The notes beneath the pieces were generated by a model. The model did not search any database. It was not told where the DNA came from and was given only the letters and a program-made list of their open reading frames with translations. Below are positions 11,756 to 23,834 of a stretch of DNA of 64,000 nucleotides, one piece after another. This stretch comes from Engraulis encrasicolus (lineage: Eukaryota; Chordata; Actinopteri; Clupeiformes; Engraulidae). Where the stretch lies: the NCBI RefSeq assembly GCF_034702125.1, contig NW_026945753.1:607001-671000 (forward strand), given 5' to 3'. The number at the start of each line of letters is the position of its first letter. Position 1 is the first letter of the stretch. The translations under genes and the position numbers were made by a program.

Positions 11756-13130
11756 TGAAAACCACTGGTCAATGTGGTGACTAGGCCTACATCAGCATCA
11801 GCATCTTTCAGAGAAAAGGTGAATAGGAGTGGTGCGTGCATCACCATCAGTGGAGCATCAACGTCTGGGCATGATCATAGGGTGACCATCTGTCCGGACT
11901 TCGGGTGGACAACCCCGCACCCTAACCCACCGCCCTGTCGCAGTAGTCCTACCCGTGGCTTCAAATCGCCGGTGGGCGGCTTCATGTAAATTCAAAGATA
12001 GCCTACGGGCAGGAGTGTAATTACCAGCGGTGTTTTAAATCCGGAGGCGGCTTATGTCACTCCCTCCCCGTGTCATTTTAAACAGAAGTTGTAGACTACA
12101 CGCATATCGTAAATCAACCACGTAGTTTTCAAATGCCAACGCATGCATAGGCCTATCGTAAATCAACCACGAGACTCAAATCTTCTGTCGCAGTAGTCCT
12201 ACCCGTGGCTTCAAATCGCCGGTGGGCGGCTTCATGTAAATTCAAAGATAGCCTACGGGCAGGAGTGTAATTACCAGCGGTGTTTTAAATCCGGAGGCGG
12301 CTTATGTCACTCCCTCCCCGTGTCATTTTAAACAGAAGTTGTAGACTACATGCATGCATATCGTAAATCAACCACGTAGTTTTCAAATGCCAAATCTTAA
12401 ATCTTAAATCAACCACGAAACACGGGCAATAATAAAATGAAGTGTAATCAGGCTATCAGCGGTGTGGAGTAGGGCTACGGGCATGAGTCTCCCCGTGTCA
12501 TTTTAAACAGAAGTTGTAGACTACATGCATGCATATCGTAAATCAACCACGTAGTTTTCAAATGCCAAATCTTAAATCTTAAATCAACCACGAAACACGG
12601 GCAATAATAAAATGAAGTGTAATCAGGCTATCAGCGGTGTGGAGTAGGGCTACGGGCATGAGTGTAATCAGGCTATCAGCTGTGTTTTAAATCGGGAGGC
12701 GGCCGGTGTGTGGCTATCAGCGGTGTGGAGTAGGGCTACGGGCATGAGTCTCCCCGTGTCATTTTAAACAGAAGTTGTAGACTACATGCATGCATATCGT
12801 AAATCAACCACGTAGTTTTCAAATGCCAAATCTTAAATCTTAAATCAACCACGAAACACGGGCAATAATAAAATGAAGTGTAATCAGGCTATCAGCGGTG
12901 TGGAGTAGGGCTACGGGCATGAGTGTAATCAGGCTATCAGCTGTGTTTTAAATCGGGAGGCGGCCGGTGTGGCAGCTTTTGTTATATGCACCGGAATTCA
13001 AGCGATGCGCAAATGCCAACGCATGCATATCGTAAATCAACCACGTAGTTTTCAATGCATATCGTAAATCAACCACGAGACTGAAACCGTAAATCAACCA
13101 CGAAACACGGGCAATATCGTGAATTCACCA
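11690..13130 (-). repeat. Right inverted arm of KDZ-type transposon
   Basis: Reverse-complement counterpart of 827-2466. The inner edge has TAATCAACACTTTGTGAC, then a C-run plus (CA)n, then the TTTGAAAACCACTGG and GGCCTACATCAGCATC stretches. The arm has its own duplications: a block beginning CTGTCGCAGTAGTCCTACC at about 11935 and 12185, and a block beginning CCCCGTGTCATTTTAAAC at about 12316, 12491 and 12752. The words CGTAAATCAACCACG and AAATCAACCACGAAACACGGG recur many times, like a subterminal binding-site array. The outermost recognisable inverted unit ends near 13130. Confidence 0.75.
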
Positions 13131-14176
13131 CGTCCTTGTACATAATTTCCCCCAGAAATTCCCCCATTTTTTTCGTGAAGACTTTACGACTGGCGCGAGA
13201 TAGGGCTCCACAGGGGGGCAGCTGTGGCTCTGTTGTAAGAAATGGGCCCCAGAGCAGCGTGTAACTTGTGGGCAGTGAGAAGTAGCTCGGTCAGGGTCGA
13301 AGGCGCAGCAGCATGACACTAGATCATTAAAATTGTAACGTGATCATTTTAAAGGGACACTGTGCAGGAAATACAGTGTCACATTAAAGCAGTGCAAGTC
13401 CTGACGCTCTGTTGTAAGAAATGGGCCCCAGAGCAGTGTGTAACTTGTGGGCAGTGAGAAGTATCTCAGTCAGGGTCGTAGGCGCAGCAGCATGACACTA
13501 GATCATTAAAATTGTAACGTGATTTTTTAAATGTCTCATGTCTCTGAAACACTCCAAAATTCCCATTATCATTTACGTCATATTTATTTGTAGGCTACTG
13601 ACTACTGAGAGGGCTTTTCTATATTGACATTGCATAGCATTGCACAACACTCTACTTCATGGTCATGTCTTCTTCATGTCCATGTTTGCATCTCACAGCC
13701 ATATCATACAATATTTGCAAGGGTCATCATTCTGTGGCATACAGTATTACTGACATGCAACTGCTGGATGCAAATGTACCATAATAAGAGCACACATCCT
13801 CGTGGTCGATCTGCTGATGCACTGACATCACCATCACAGCATGACACTTAGCCCACAGTTGTCAAACTGAAGAAACACTACACGGTAACACAAACGGGTG
13901 TCAAACTGAAGAAACACTACACAGTAAAAAAAAAAAAAAAAAGGGTGTCAGAATTTCTGAGTAAACTTGTCCAGCTTTGAATCCAGTGAGTCAAATGACT
14001 GTTTCAGTTTAAAGTCAAAATGCATCGTAAAATTCTGCAGATTGAGTGAATGTAAAATTACTCTGTCTCTCTCTCTCTCTGTCTCTCTCTGCTGTTTTCT
14101 TTAATAAACGTATCAGTCCTACACCTTCATCAGACCTTCACCTGTTTTACCTGAAGAAGGTCTAGGACCAAAGCGT
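13131..14176. other. Repeat-derived flank, no gene
   Basis: It contains a direct duplication (13227-13343 and 13406-13521, starting GCTCTGTTGTAAGAAATGGG), an isolated MITE end at 13342, a short duplicated CAAACTGAAGAAACACTACAC unit, an A-run near 13926 and a (CT)n patch at about 14065-14088. No coding region is seen. Confidence 0.6.
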
Positions 14177-14180
14177 TGTG

Positions 14181-14211
<31 letters not shown>

Positions 14212-14520
14212 AAGCCCATTGGGAAACTCCAACTCCCATTGTCATTGTGACACAGCACTCCACAGCCCACAAGTGAACACTGCACACAACGAAATTGCAT
14301 TTATGCCTCACCCGTGCAAGGGGGCAGCCCTCAGTGGCGCCCCATGGGGAGCAGTGCGGTGGGATGGTACCATGCTCAGGGTACCTCAGTCATGGAGGAG
14401 GATGGGGGAGAGCACTGGTTGATTACTCCCCCCACCAACCTGGCGGGTCGGGAGTCGAGCCGGCAACCTCTGGGATGCAAGTCTGACTGACGCCCTAACC
14501 GCTCACCCATGACTGCCCAT
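14177..14520 (-). mobile_element. tRNA-derived SINE
   Basis: Read on the minus strand it starts near 14520 with a tRNA-like head. The A-box-like region GGGTGAGCGGTTAGGGCG is followed about 40 bases later by a B-box-like GGCTCGACTCC. A tRNA-unrelated body follows (GGGCGCCACTGAGGGCTGCC ...), ending CCCAATGGGCTTTCAC with a (TTTCAC)n tail at 14177-14212. It lies inside a dispersed repeat whose parts are at about 14150-14170 and 14535-14570 and recur at 29025-29100. A diverged relative is at 31612-31760. Confidence 0.85.
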
Positions 14521-14684
14521 GACTGTTGGGGAATAAATAAGACAGTGAAATGGTCAGTGTGCGGGAGTTTTTTAAATTTTTCTGCTGAGTGATCCATGGG
14601 CCATCTCCAACGCACCTGCCAGCAGACGTGTGCGGAAAAAATACAAGTTTGACTTTGGACTCAGAAGTCCACATTCGTTTATTG

Positions 14685-14796
<112 letters not shown>

Positions 14797-15227
14797 TGTT
14801 CCCATCAACAATCTTCCGATGTCTCATTGATCACACACACGGGTTGTTCCCATCAGCAATCTTCCAATGTCTCATTGATAAGGGCCAGACTAAACATTCA
14901 AATTTAATCTCACATTCACTCTGGCTTGCCAGACTACATATTGAGCAGAATTTTACTAGCTGTTTTTCTTTCATGGGAAATCTAAAGGCCTCGGGCAAAG
15001 AACAATTTTGAGTTTTTACCCTGCAATGGATGAATAAAAAGAAAAAAAAAGAAACTCAGGGTGATTCATACCCTTCATTGTCTGACTACTTCAGGGACGC
15101 ATCAAAAATAAGGAAGTGTGGTATGAGGAAGATAACTTTAAAGGAAGGAAGTACCATGATGTAATGTGGTCAGAAGTACATGTATGTGGAATGATCTATT
15201 ATTGCAGACAAGTCTCTCACCAGGGGC

Positions 15228-15352
15228 GGAACTATAGGGCGGTGGGCGAGCACTTGTCCCAGGGCCCAGGGCCCTTCTCTATTGCATGTGGGGTCCCTAT
15301 TGTGACCTTGGCAGGCCGTATAGGGGGCCCTATCTTTGTCTTGCCCTGGGGC
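15228..15352 (+). repeat. Dispersed GGGCCC-rich repeat
   Basis: The segment starting CAGGGGCGGAACTATAGGG, with several GGGCCC words and CTTGGCAGG, resembles the reverse complement of 32343-32494 (CAGGGACGTAGCTATAGGG ...). Family unknown, no coding capacity. Confidence 0.55.
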
Positions 15353-15469
15353 CGTGTATGTAATCGTTCTGCCACTGTCTCTCTCTCTTTCTCTTTCACC
15401 CTTCTCATAATGAACCCATATCTGTCTATTGTTCTCCCATGATAATGAGTCAACTTTCACTTTTACTTT

Positions 15470-15501
15470 AACACACACGCACACACACACGCACACACAC
15501 A

Positions 15502-15547
<46 letters not shown>

Positions 15548-15562
15548 CACGCACACACACAC
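15470..15562 (+). repeat. (AC)n microsatellite
   Basis: Imperfect (AC)n with ACGC and AGAC interruptions. Confidence 0.9.
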
Positions 15563-15639
15563 AAGTTGTTCCCATCAACAGTCTTCCGATGTCTCATTGA
15601 TCACACACACGGGTTGTTCCCATCAACCATGATAATGAG

Positions 15640-16440
15640 TTAACTTTCACTTTTACTTTTTATTTATTTTTTATTTCTCCTTTATTTTACTAGGGTTAAA
15701 AACACATTGAGGCAGTTGCCTCTTTTTCAAGTGTGCCCTAGCCACTTTAACGTACACCCTACTCTGTCAGGAACAGCCATTCCCGTAATATGGCTGGTTT
15801 AGACAGTGGCAGTCGGTGAAAACGGTCGGGGTTCCAGCTTTTCATTTTACGGCCGCAGCCGGTGTAAGAACCTTGGACCATGTTTAGCCTACCACCTGAT
15901 GGAGTAGCCTGCATCCGGGTCAGACTAGAGAGTTGCAACAGTGAAACACCTCTGAAAACATTGAAAGACTGTGTGGTCCGATGATCTTCTCTGTGCCTTG
16001 GTTTGATTGACGAGACCTTTGTGATGAAGTGTGTAGCGTTTTTGAGGTTGTTTATAGCGGGGAAACATCAGAAAATAATATATACAAATTGGCCCCGCCG
16101 TGATGCATTGGCTGCGGTATTCGCCAAAAAGCTTAAAATAAGCTAACTCCATTATTGCCCGGAAAGGGTCATCATTAGATACATTTTGGGGCATGGGAAA
16201 TAGATGGTGAAACTTTCATTTTACGCCGGAACTATCCTTTAAGACTAAATGAGACTAAAGTCTTAAGAGAAAATGTAGAGTGTGCGCGCGCGTGTGTGTG
16301 TGGTGTTTCACATCCTAATTTCACATCCTAATTTCACATCCTTAAGACTAAATGAGACAGTAAGAACAAAACGATGTAACTTATAAAGAACATTAAAGAA
16401 CAGTCGTGTGTGTGAATTAGTGTGATATGTTGTGGTATGT
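15640..16440. other. No gene seen
   Basis: Open frames here are short, with no domain features. Triplicated CACATCCTAATTT units occur at about 16308-16340. Confidence 0.5.
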
Positions 16441-16447
16441 CTCTTTC

Positions 16448-16558
<111 letters not shown>

Positions 16559-16649
16559 TTGCTTGCATGCATGTAAAAAAATGAAGTGGAAGTGTTAAAT
16601 TGGTCATTGTGAATGCACAGAACTAAGTTGTATTTCTGCTAAACAGAAC

Positions 16650-16650
<1 letters not shown>

Positions 16651-16732
<82 letters not shown>

Positions 16733-16755
16733 ACGCGCACCCACACACACACACA
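16651..16755 (+). repeat. (CA)n microsatellite
   Basis: A (CA)n run with CGCA and CCCA variants at its right end. Confidence 0.9.
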
Positions 16756-17231
16756 GATCACCACCTTTATACTATTTCCGAGCAGACTGAGAGCACTAAC
16801 ATACAGAGGCGACAGTAGATACTGAGTGAGGAGGGGGGGGTGAACTGTAGATCAAAATGTACTTGCAAAACCTTTAGCGTCTGCCATGTCATCATGTCTC
16901 GCATCTTTCTCTCATATGGGAGGAGGTGCTACACGTATATAGCGCTCAGCTTTGCAGACTACAACCACGTACCGTTAGTTAGGTAGGCCTGCATGACATT
17001 TTCCGTACAGTGCAGACTATATTTTGCAACTGTCTTCACTTCTTAAAAAGAAATTACTGCGCGCCAATAAACCATCTCCAGCGCAGTTGTCATCGGGAAA
17101 CAGGTGTGGTGTGTGGACTCTGTTTTCACACATATTCTCTCAGCATGTTGGTAGCCTACAGTTGGATATCAGAATAGCGGTATGTCCGAATACCGTGCGG
17201 TCCTAGTTGTGGCACAGCATGCTAGGCAGAG
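16756..17231. other. No gene seen
   Basis: Unique-looking sequence without a convincing reading frame or repeat structure. Confidence 0.4.
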
Positions 17232-17310
17232 TTGTATAGTAATTAAGTAGTTAAGTCAAGTCTGCTTAATTGTCAATTTCTTTATATTTGATGGTCATAC
17301 AAATAATTAA
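17232..17310 (-). mobile_element. LINE 3'-end fragment
   Basis: Reverse complement reads TTTGTATGACC ... AAAGAAATTGACAATTAAGC ... GACTTGACT. It matches the 3' end of the LINE at about 4578-4640. Only the terminal part is present. Confidence 0.6.
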
Positions 17311-17549
17311 AATTATGTTGTGTACACTCTAAAAACATTTCCCTGCAAAATAATAGCATACCACAGGCAATTCTGGTTACCATACTGCTGTTTAATGCAT
17401 CACAGTACACTACAATATTCCAACAGCAGTTGAACTGTTAAAATAACAGTACTCTACAGAGCGTTCTCATTATAAGTACCGTTAAACTAAAAGTACTATA
17501 TCAATATTTGCACAGTAGTTGAATAGGTAAAATAACAGTACACTATAGT

Positions 17550-17646
17550 TCACAAGTCCGACATGCGGACAAAGATGCGTCCGTCTATGCACTGCCACCT
17601 TGTGAATACAGGAGGGAAGGACAATTGAAAGAATGCGTTTCAGATG

Positions 17647-17677
<31 letters not shown>

Positions 17678-17712
17678 CGACGGACATACATACCTTCTTA
17701 TAGACGCATCTA
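17550..17712 (+). repeat. Dispersed repeat with (GACA)n core
   Basis: The order GATGCGTCCGTCTATGC, GCCACCTTGTG, AAAGAATGCGTTTCAGA, (GACA)n, TATAGACGCATCTAAAAA is shared with 54030-54187. A shorter 5' piece lies at about 53029-53065. Each full copy starts and ends with a GATGCGTC/GACGCATC inverted pair, as in a MITE. Confidence 0.6.
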
Positions 17713-17747
17713 AAAAGTTGAAGATTTTACAGTAAGATCACAGGCAA

Positions 17748-18062
17748 TAAAGCGGCGTACACACACAAAGCTAGCTTTTCGCTTGCTCGCCTACTCGCCA
17801 CTCTTTCATGGCACGTTCGCTGAAAATTCCCACGGCTTTAACTGCCAATGGACAGCCGAGAAGTACCGAACTCTGCATTCCAATTGGTTACTCGCTTACT
17901 CGCCTCGCTCAAAGATAAAATATTTTCAACTCGGGCCCACATCGCATCGCTTGTACAGTACTCGCCTACTCGCCTGCTAGTCTCGCTGGAACACATTGAC
18001 ATTCTATTGAGTTCATTCGCTGAGCGAGTAACTACCAGCTATGTGTGTGTACGGCCCTTTAC
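17748..18062. mobile_element. MITE with CGTACACACACA ends
   Basis: The left end TAAAGCGGCGTACACACACAA pairs with the right end TGTGTGTGTACGGCCCTTTA. The interior is made of repeated CTCGCCTACTCGCC-like words. About 315 bp, no coding capacity. A LINE tail abuts the right end. Confidence 0.7.
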
Positions 18063-18205
18063 TGGGTTAGACTTAGACTTAGACTTCTTTATTGTCCATT
18101 AAACTTACATAAAATGGAACATTTGCTTTGGTGGTGGCATAAGGATGCAAAATTACACACACAAGACAAACACACATCACAGTCAACACAATAAAGAATA
18201 TATAT
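18063..18205 (-). mobile_element. LINE 3'-end fragment with (TTAGAC)n tail
   Basis: The plus strand begins with TTAGAC repeats, then TTCTTTATTGTCC. Read on the minus strand this is GGACAATAAAGAAG followed by a (GTCTAA)n tail, the usual form of an L2/CR1-type 3' end. The 5' limit is unclear. Confidence 0.5.
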
Positions 18206-18860
18206 ATATCAGTGGCGGTTTTGGGGGGTGTGATGTTGGTAAGCACAAATTCTGTAACCAAGCCAAACTAGTGGGGTCTCCCCCAGATGAGATTTTAAAA
18301 ATAAAAACGCTCTTAAATTGTGAATTTTGACATCTTCAGACAGCTCCCTAGGTTACTAAGCTCCCTAGGCTAAGTCATTCTACCACGTTGCATTTCGCAT
18401 CCTTCACTGCACGACTTGAAAATACAATCCAAATGTTCGCATTGCATCTTACAGCAACAGAAAAACACATCACCACAGTCATCATTCCAGAAAGGGTGTT
18501 ATCTTATTCTGCTAGGTAGAACTAGAAATTAAGTCAAGAGTGGCTACGAGCTTGCCGTTGCGACCGAAGTACACTGTACACGCGAGCTGCCAAAAGCTTG
18601 CATAGGCCTGCCGTTAACTTGAAAACAGGCTACGGGAAAGACAGACACCAGCCCTTCTGAACAATTGTGAACCCATCCATGGGTGAGCGAGTCAACGCGT
18701 TCCTAAGCCGCAAGCTTCATCAACCACCAAACATGTTACAGCAGACAAATATAACCTTACCTTAAAATGCTGTCTTGACCGCAGAAATCCCAACCTTTCA
18801 CTTAATCCACACGTTTTCAAAACCATTGTCCACGTTCCCGCTTGTAATCCATATGATACA
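18206..18860. other. No gene seen
   Basis: Unassigned sequence. No domain-bearing frame or clear repeat termini. Confidence 0.4.
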
Positions 18861-18862
18861 TA

Positions 18863-20291
18863 CAAAGCGGATTCCAAAAAAGTTGGGACACTTGGTATTT
18901 TGTGAATAAAATCAAAATGCTGGCATTTTCAAAACATTCAATATGTTAAAAAGGTAGAGCATTGTGTACAGACAACATATCAGTTGTTAAAGCCAAGCAG
19001 AATGATTGTTTTGGGGTAATTATGTGATCATTTAAAATTTCACCCTCGCAACAAATTCCAAAAAAGTTGGGACAGGGCCAGTAAAATGCTTTTTATGTTG
19101 GATAAGACTAAACACAACACAAGGGAGGAGACTTAACATTTAAATACTTTGACTGATGGGATGATTTTATTTAAAAAAAAAATAGATATTTTGATGTGCG
19201 AGACATGATTTCAGCAGCTCAACTGATAGGTGTGTTCTTCGACTTGTTTACCTTCTTGTTATGCTTAATATGTGGTATATCCTGACTGCAAGAAAACAAT
19301 TTTGTCACCTGTTTACTCTTATGATGGAACCACACTGTTGGAACATAGTAGAGATTGAAATTTGCCATCATTATGGGGCAATATCTAAAGGCTGTGCTCC
19401 ACAATATAATGCCTTGGTAGCTATGTATGCTGTTTAAAGTCTGAATATAAAATTCAGCCCTCATTTTAATGCTCTACATGAGTAAGAAGACCATAACCAA
19501 GGCATCTATGCACCCCTTTACCATCATATATGCTGTCTTTCAGACTGACCACTAAATCAAGCTGAAGTATTCATTTTCTTCATAACCTGGAGGGTGCATG
19601 ACTCCATGATTTTAAAAAAGAATGAAATATTTTCCATTCTGTAATCAGAGGACAGTTTCATGTGTATCCTAGGTCCATCTAGAATGAACTTTGTCACTTG
19701 CAACACTGTTTAATGTCTGCATCATGTGCCTTAATCAAGTGTTGTGTTTATGGTCATTTTTTCAACAGCTGTCATTGTTGGAGTGTCATAGTTTGCTTAT
19801 TGCCGATGGGTTTGTCATGATCTCATAACTCGTGCAATGATTTCACAGCACTCTACATTACAGAAATAAGCTTTATATGCCTGCAATTTTGATAATTCAG
19901 TCTTTATGTGTAATAGATCAGTAATTAGTCCCTCAAAATCTTCGCTACTGAGTGCCACAGCCTCTCTGTGATGGTATTTTATTTGTGCATTCATGTTGGC
20001 AGTCAATATAGTTCCTTTCAAAATATTCCTCCTTGTGTTATGTTTAGAATTATCCAACTATTACAACACTTTTTGGTCCTGTCCCAACTTTTTTGAGATT
20101 TGTTGCATGGGTCGAATTTTAAATGACCACATATTTCCCTCAAAACAATGCTTTTGCCTCATTTTAACTGTTCCTATGTTGACCTTGTGCCATTGTGCAT
20201 CTTATGCATGGATTGAATGTTTTGAAAATGCCAGCATTTTTATTTTATTCACAAAATACCAAGTGTCCCAACTTTTTTGGAATCCGCTTTG
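18863..20291. mobile_element. Decayed Tc1/mariner-like element, long inverted ends
   Basis: The ends are near-identical in inversion over roughly 80 bases: CAAAGCGGATTCCAAAAAAG at 18863 and its complement ending at 20291. Homology continues inward: a second AAAAAAGTTGGGAC is at about 19060 and its partner at about 20085. TA flanks both ends (18861-18862 and 20292-20293), fitting a TA target. The 1.4-kb interior has no intact transposase frame. Superfamily is inferred from the TA site and the general form. Confidence 0.7.
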
Positions 20292-20579
20292 TATAATATA
20301 ATCAAGAAAGGCATATTGCACTGCCGTTTAACTATTCTGTTCAACTAACTGACGGTGTGTGGTTCGTTTTATCTGCATGTTATTCATTCGTTTCTTCATG
20401 ATGTGTCCCAAAGTTCTACTCAATGACTTGTCCACATCCAAAACACAGACGTTTCCTGAAAACTTTGATTGTAGTTCAAATGTGTCTGCCTGAGGTCTAC
20501 TTCCTGAATCCAATGTTAACGTAAGGTGTCAGATCGAGTTATGATTCATCAACTCATCTGTCAATCATATTTTCCAGCG

Positions 20580-21178
20580 CGCTATTGTATTGTACCTTTA
20601 GCTTCTATGCTTCAAAGCTTTGGAACCAGCTTCCAGATGACATAAAAAATGCACCCACTATTGATAGCTTTAAATCTAGACTCAAGACAAAGCTGTTCTC
20701 AGATGCTTTCTTAAATTATTGAATGAAAAGACGGTAAAATAAGAGAAGACAAAACCCTGACAATTCTAGACCCTATCAGGTAAACGGAAAAAAGGAGGCC
20801 AGACTCCTCTGTCGTCAAACAGTTAAATTCTGAGGATTGAATGAAAAGACGGTAAAATAAGAGAAGACAAAACCCTGACAATTCTAGACTCTATCAGGTA
20901 AACGGAAAAAAGGAGGCCAGACTCCTCTGTCGTCGAACAGTTAAAATCTGAAGACTGCGTATGTTTTTCAAGGTTTTATGTTTATTTATGTTTTATTGTA
21001 TTATTATTTTTACCTTATGTTTTATCTTAATGTTTTAAATGGTTTTTTTTTACTCCAATTCATTTCCCTGTTTTCCTTTCATTTACATTTGTTAACTTTG
21101 TGAAGCACATTGAGTTGCACCTGTGTATGAAATGCGCTATATAAATAAATTTGCCTTGCCTTGCCTTGCCTTGCCTTT
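20580..21178 (+). mobile_element. L2-like LINE 3' fragment
   Basis: It begins with the C-terminal codons of an L2-group ORF (LWNQLPDDIKNAPTIDSF ..., TGA at about 20720). The 3' untranslated part contains a 118-bp tandem duplication (GAATGAAAAGACGGTAAAAT at about 20721 and 20839). It ends GCGCTATATAAATAAATTTGCC with a (TTGCC)n tail at 21150-21176. Confidence 0.8.
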
Positions 21179-21522
21179 CCTATTGGTATAAGCACAATCA
21201 TAATGTGCTTCAAAAACTGGCGGGGCATCGGCGGAAAGCCAATTAAAAAACAGATTCCCTGTCATTGACTCCAAGTCATTTAGAATTTGTGCTTCACTTT
21301 CTGTAGTACTGTGTTTCACCGTCGCTGCTAAACAGTGTTTCTCCATAGCCACTGTGGTGTCGCTGTTTAACCAGTTTTATCAGAACCGCCGGTAGCAGAC
21401 AGCACAGACAGCTGAATCACGATAACGGGAAGAAGGGTTTCAATTCGGATGTCGCGTTTATTATATCGCTTTTATATTGGTAAGTCGTGCTTCAAGTGCT
21501 TACATTAAGAACCGCCTCTGAG

Positions 21523-21663
<141 letters not shown>

Positions 21664-21929
21664 AAAGATAGATAGATAAAACCTGTGGAATAAAATTAAA
21701 TCTCATTACTTAATTCAAATTATGAGACTATTCAAATTTACAATATTACTTACTGCTAGAGCAGAGCACAGAGCTTCCTATGCTTCCTATGCCTATGCTC
21801 CTAAAAGCACTGTTTTACGCATTTTTATAGATTCTGATAGGACAGTCTTAGGTCTGCCTGCCTGCCTTATCTTGGTCTCTTCAGATCACACGACATGGTT
21901 CCAGTGATCCATATCCTTGGTCTGTTCAT

Positions 21930-22566
21930 CTCTCTTGAGACCAAGATAAACAAATTTGCTTTAGATGGTGTCAAGCATGTGTGGTAGTAAACAAGTGAGT
22001 TTTACAAAAAAGGTGTATCCTCTCATAAGCCAAGCATGGTAGTGGGACTGACATGGTTTGGGGATGCATGAATGCTGTCAACATTGGCAATCTGAAATAC
22101 ACCTAAAAGAAACATACATGTCAACATGCACTGTGACTACTGAAGCAGATCATGATATTCTCCATAGGATTGCATTCAAATCTCACACCAATCTATTTAA
22201 GCCAGATGCAGACTCAAAATGTAAAAGTTCAATGCAAAGAAAGGTTGAAAAGCACACTGATGACCTCCCTTGTCATCCCTTTTCATTTCGTTTCATTTCG
22301 AGACGATTCGAGCCAACATAGCCCCTTCTCTACCGGATTTTAATCTGGGGTGTACTACTCACTTTTGTGAGTACATGTTCAAACATTAATGGCTGTATTT
22401 TGTTTTTTTCTGAGTGAACAAGAAATTTAAGCGGTTAAATATGTTGTCAAAAGGTCACTAATCATTGTGTCAAAGTTACATTTCTGTAATGCTTTCCTAT
22501 GAAAAGATATACTCAAAAATCTGCAAAACTGTGAGGGGTGTATTCACTTTCGTGATATACTGTAGT
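21930..22566 (+). mobile_element. Tc1-like transposon remnant
   Basis: A decayed transposase piece is readable near 22030-22082: codons for KHGSG.DMVWGCMNAVN, the usual GGGSVMVWGC region of Tc1 transposases. About 500 bases further, GAGGGGTGTATTCACTTTCGTGATA (22535-22560) resembles the usual Tc1 end motif (GTGTACTCACTTTTGTGA); an internal relative is at about 22349. Many frame breaks. The left end was not located. Confidence 0.6.
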
Positions 22567-23316
22567 AGAATAGTAGCATGCATTTCTAATTTGGTGCCTT
22601 CTTGACCGAGAAAAGGCAGAAAATATTTTTTTAGTGTTTGTGGATTGCAGACAACAATCCCCATACTGCATTGCAATGCTCAAGCTCCGCAGATCACTCC
22701 CACGAGAGTGTACTAGCTCCATGGTAACCAGAATGCATCCAACTGGCAAAGTGCTCACGTGCGCTGCTCAGCAAAAGCAGCACTGCTTCATCACGATCGA
22801 GCCCATTAAAATCCATTAAAATGCCTCAAACAAGTGAAGCGCTGGTGGGAAGTGCAGAGATAGAAACATTTCCGCAGCAAAGTGGATGTGCTTTCGACAG
22901 GAGGAGGACAGTGTTTAAAAATAAGTAAAATGAGACACACATGGACAAAAACACTGTCAAATAGCACACTGTCATACTCCATTGCTATTCAAAGCAAACT
23001 GTATACTACGTGGTCAGTATTATTTGCAATATCATGTTTCTTCCACTCGCACGCATGGTCTGAGGTGTGCATAGATTTGTCTATGTTCAAGTACATGCTC
23101 GTAAATCCCACACTTTGCTCAGGAATGATTGCATGCACGCTTTGTGCACAGATCTGTGCCTAGGAACGCCTACAGGTGCAAGAGTACAATTATCATTATT
23201 ATTTGATATATTGTAGTAGGGCACTGTCTCAAAGACATAGACTATGGTTGTGAAAGGGGATGCGCATGAAAAAAATGTGGCACGAGTCATGCAAGACAAA
23301 TTACATTCCACTGTTT
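22567..23316. other. No gene seen
   Basis: No supported coding region or repeat boundary. Confidence 0.4.
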
Positions 23317-23330
23317 TTCACGCACGCACG

Positions 23331-23416
<86 letters not shown>
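23317..23416 (+). repeat. (AC)n microsatellite
   Basis: (CGCA)n passing into pure (AC)n. Confidence 0.95.
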
Positions 23417-23417
<1 letters not shown>

Positions 23418-23522
23418 CTGTCTTGTTCATCAGCTCAGTAATGAGGACCAAGTTGGACTACATCATGATATCTGACTTCAGAGTTTCAATGAGTTGACTC
23501 AGCACTGCCCTCAGCACTGTGT

Positions 23523-23834
23523 GACTCAGCACTGCCCTCTTGAGGCCAGCAGACAGAAGTGTGAGTGCATAATGTACTGTCAATGCTTTGTGTGTGAGCT
23601 GCCTATCCTGTCTAGGAGTGCGTCTTAATATGCGACCTTGCCTCCTCCACTTGCGCTTGTCTCCTCGCACCAGCCAAATTACGTCATACCTGTTTACAAA
23701 CTCTAAAGGGGCCTATGTGTCATAATGAGACGTGACTCAGCACTGCCCTCTTGAGGCCAGCAGACAGAAGTGTGAGTGCATAATGTATTGTCAATGCTTT
23801 GTGCTTATGGGTGTGTGAGCTGCCTATCTTGTCC
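23523..23834 (+). repeat. Direct duplication, 211-base offset
   Basis: A roughly 95-base unit starting GACTCAGCACTGCCCTCTTG at 23523 recurs at 23734. It extends through GTGCATAATGTA.TGTCAATGCTTTGTG to a GAGCTGCCTATC end. Confidence 0.85.

Noticed and set aside
14440..14520. A functional tRNA gene
   Set aside because: The A-box and B-box-like parts belong to a SINE head with substitutions and a long unrelated body. No proper cloverleaf or terminator was seen.
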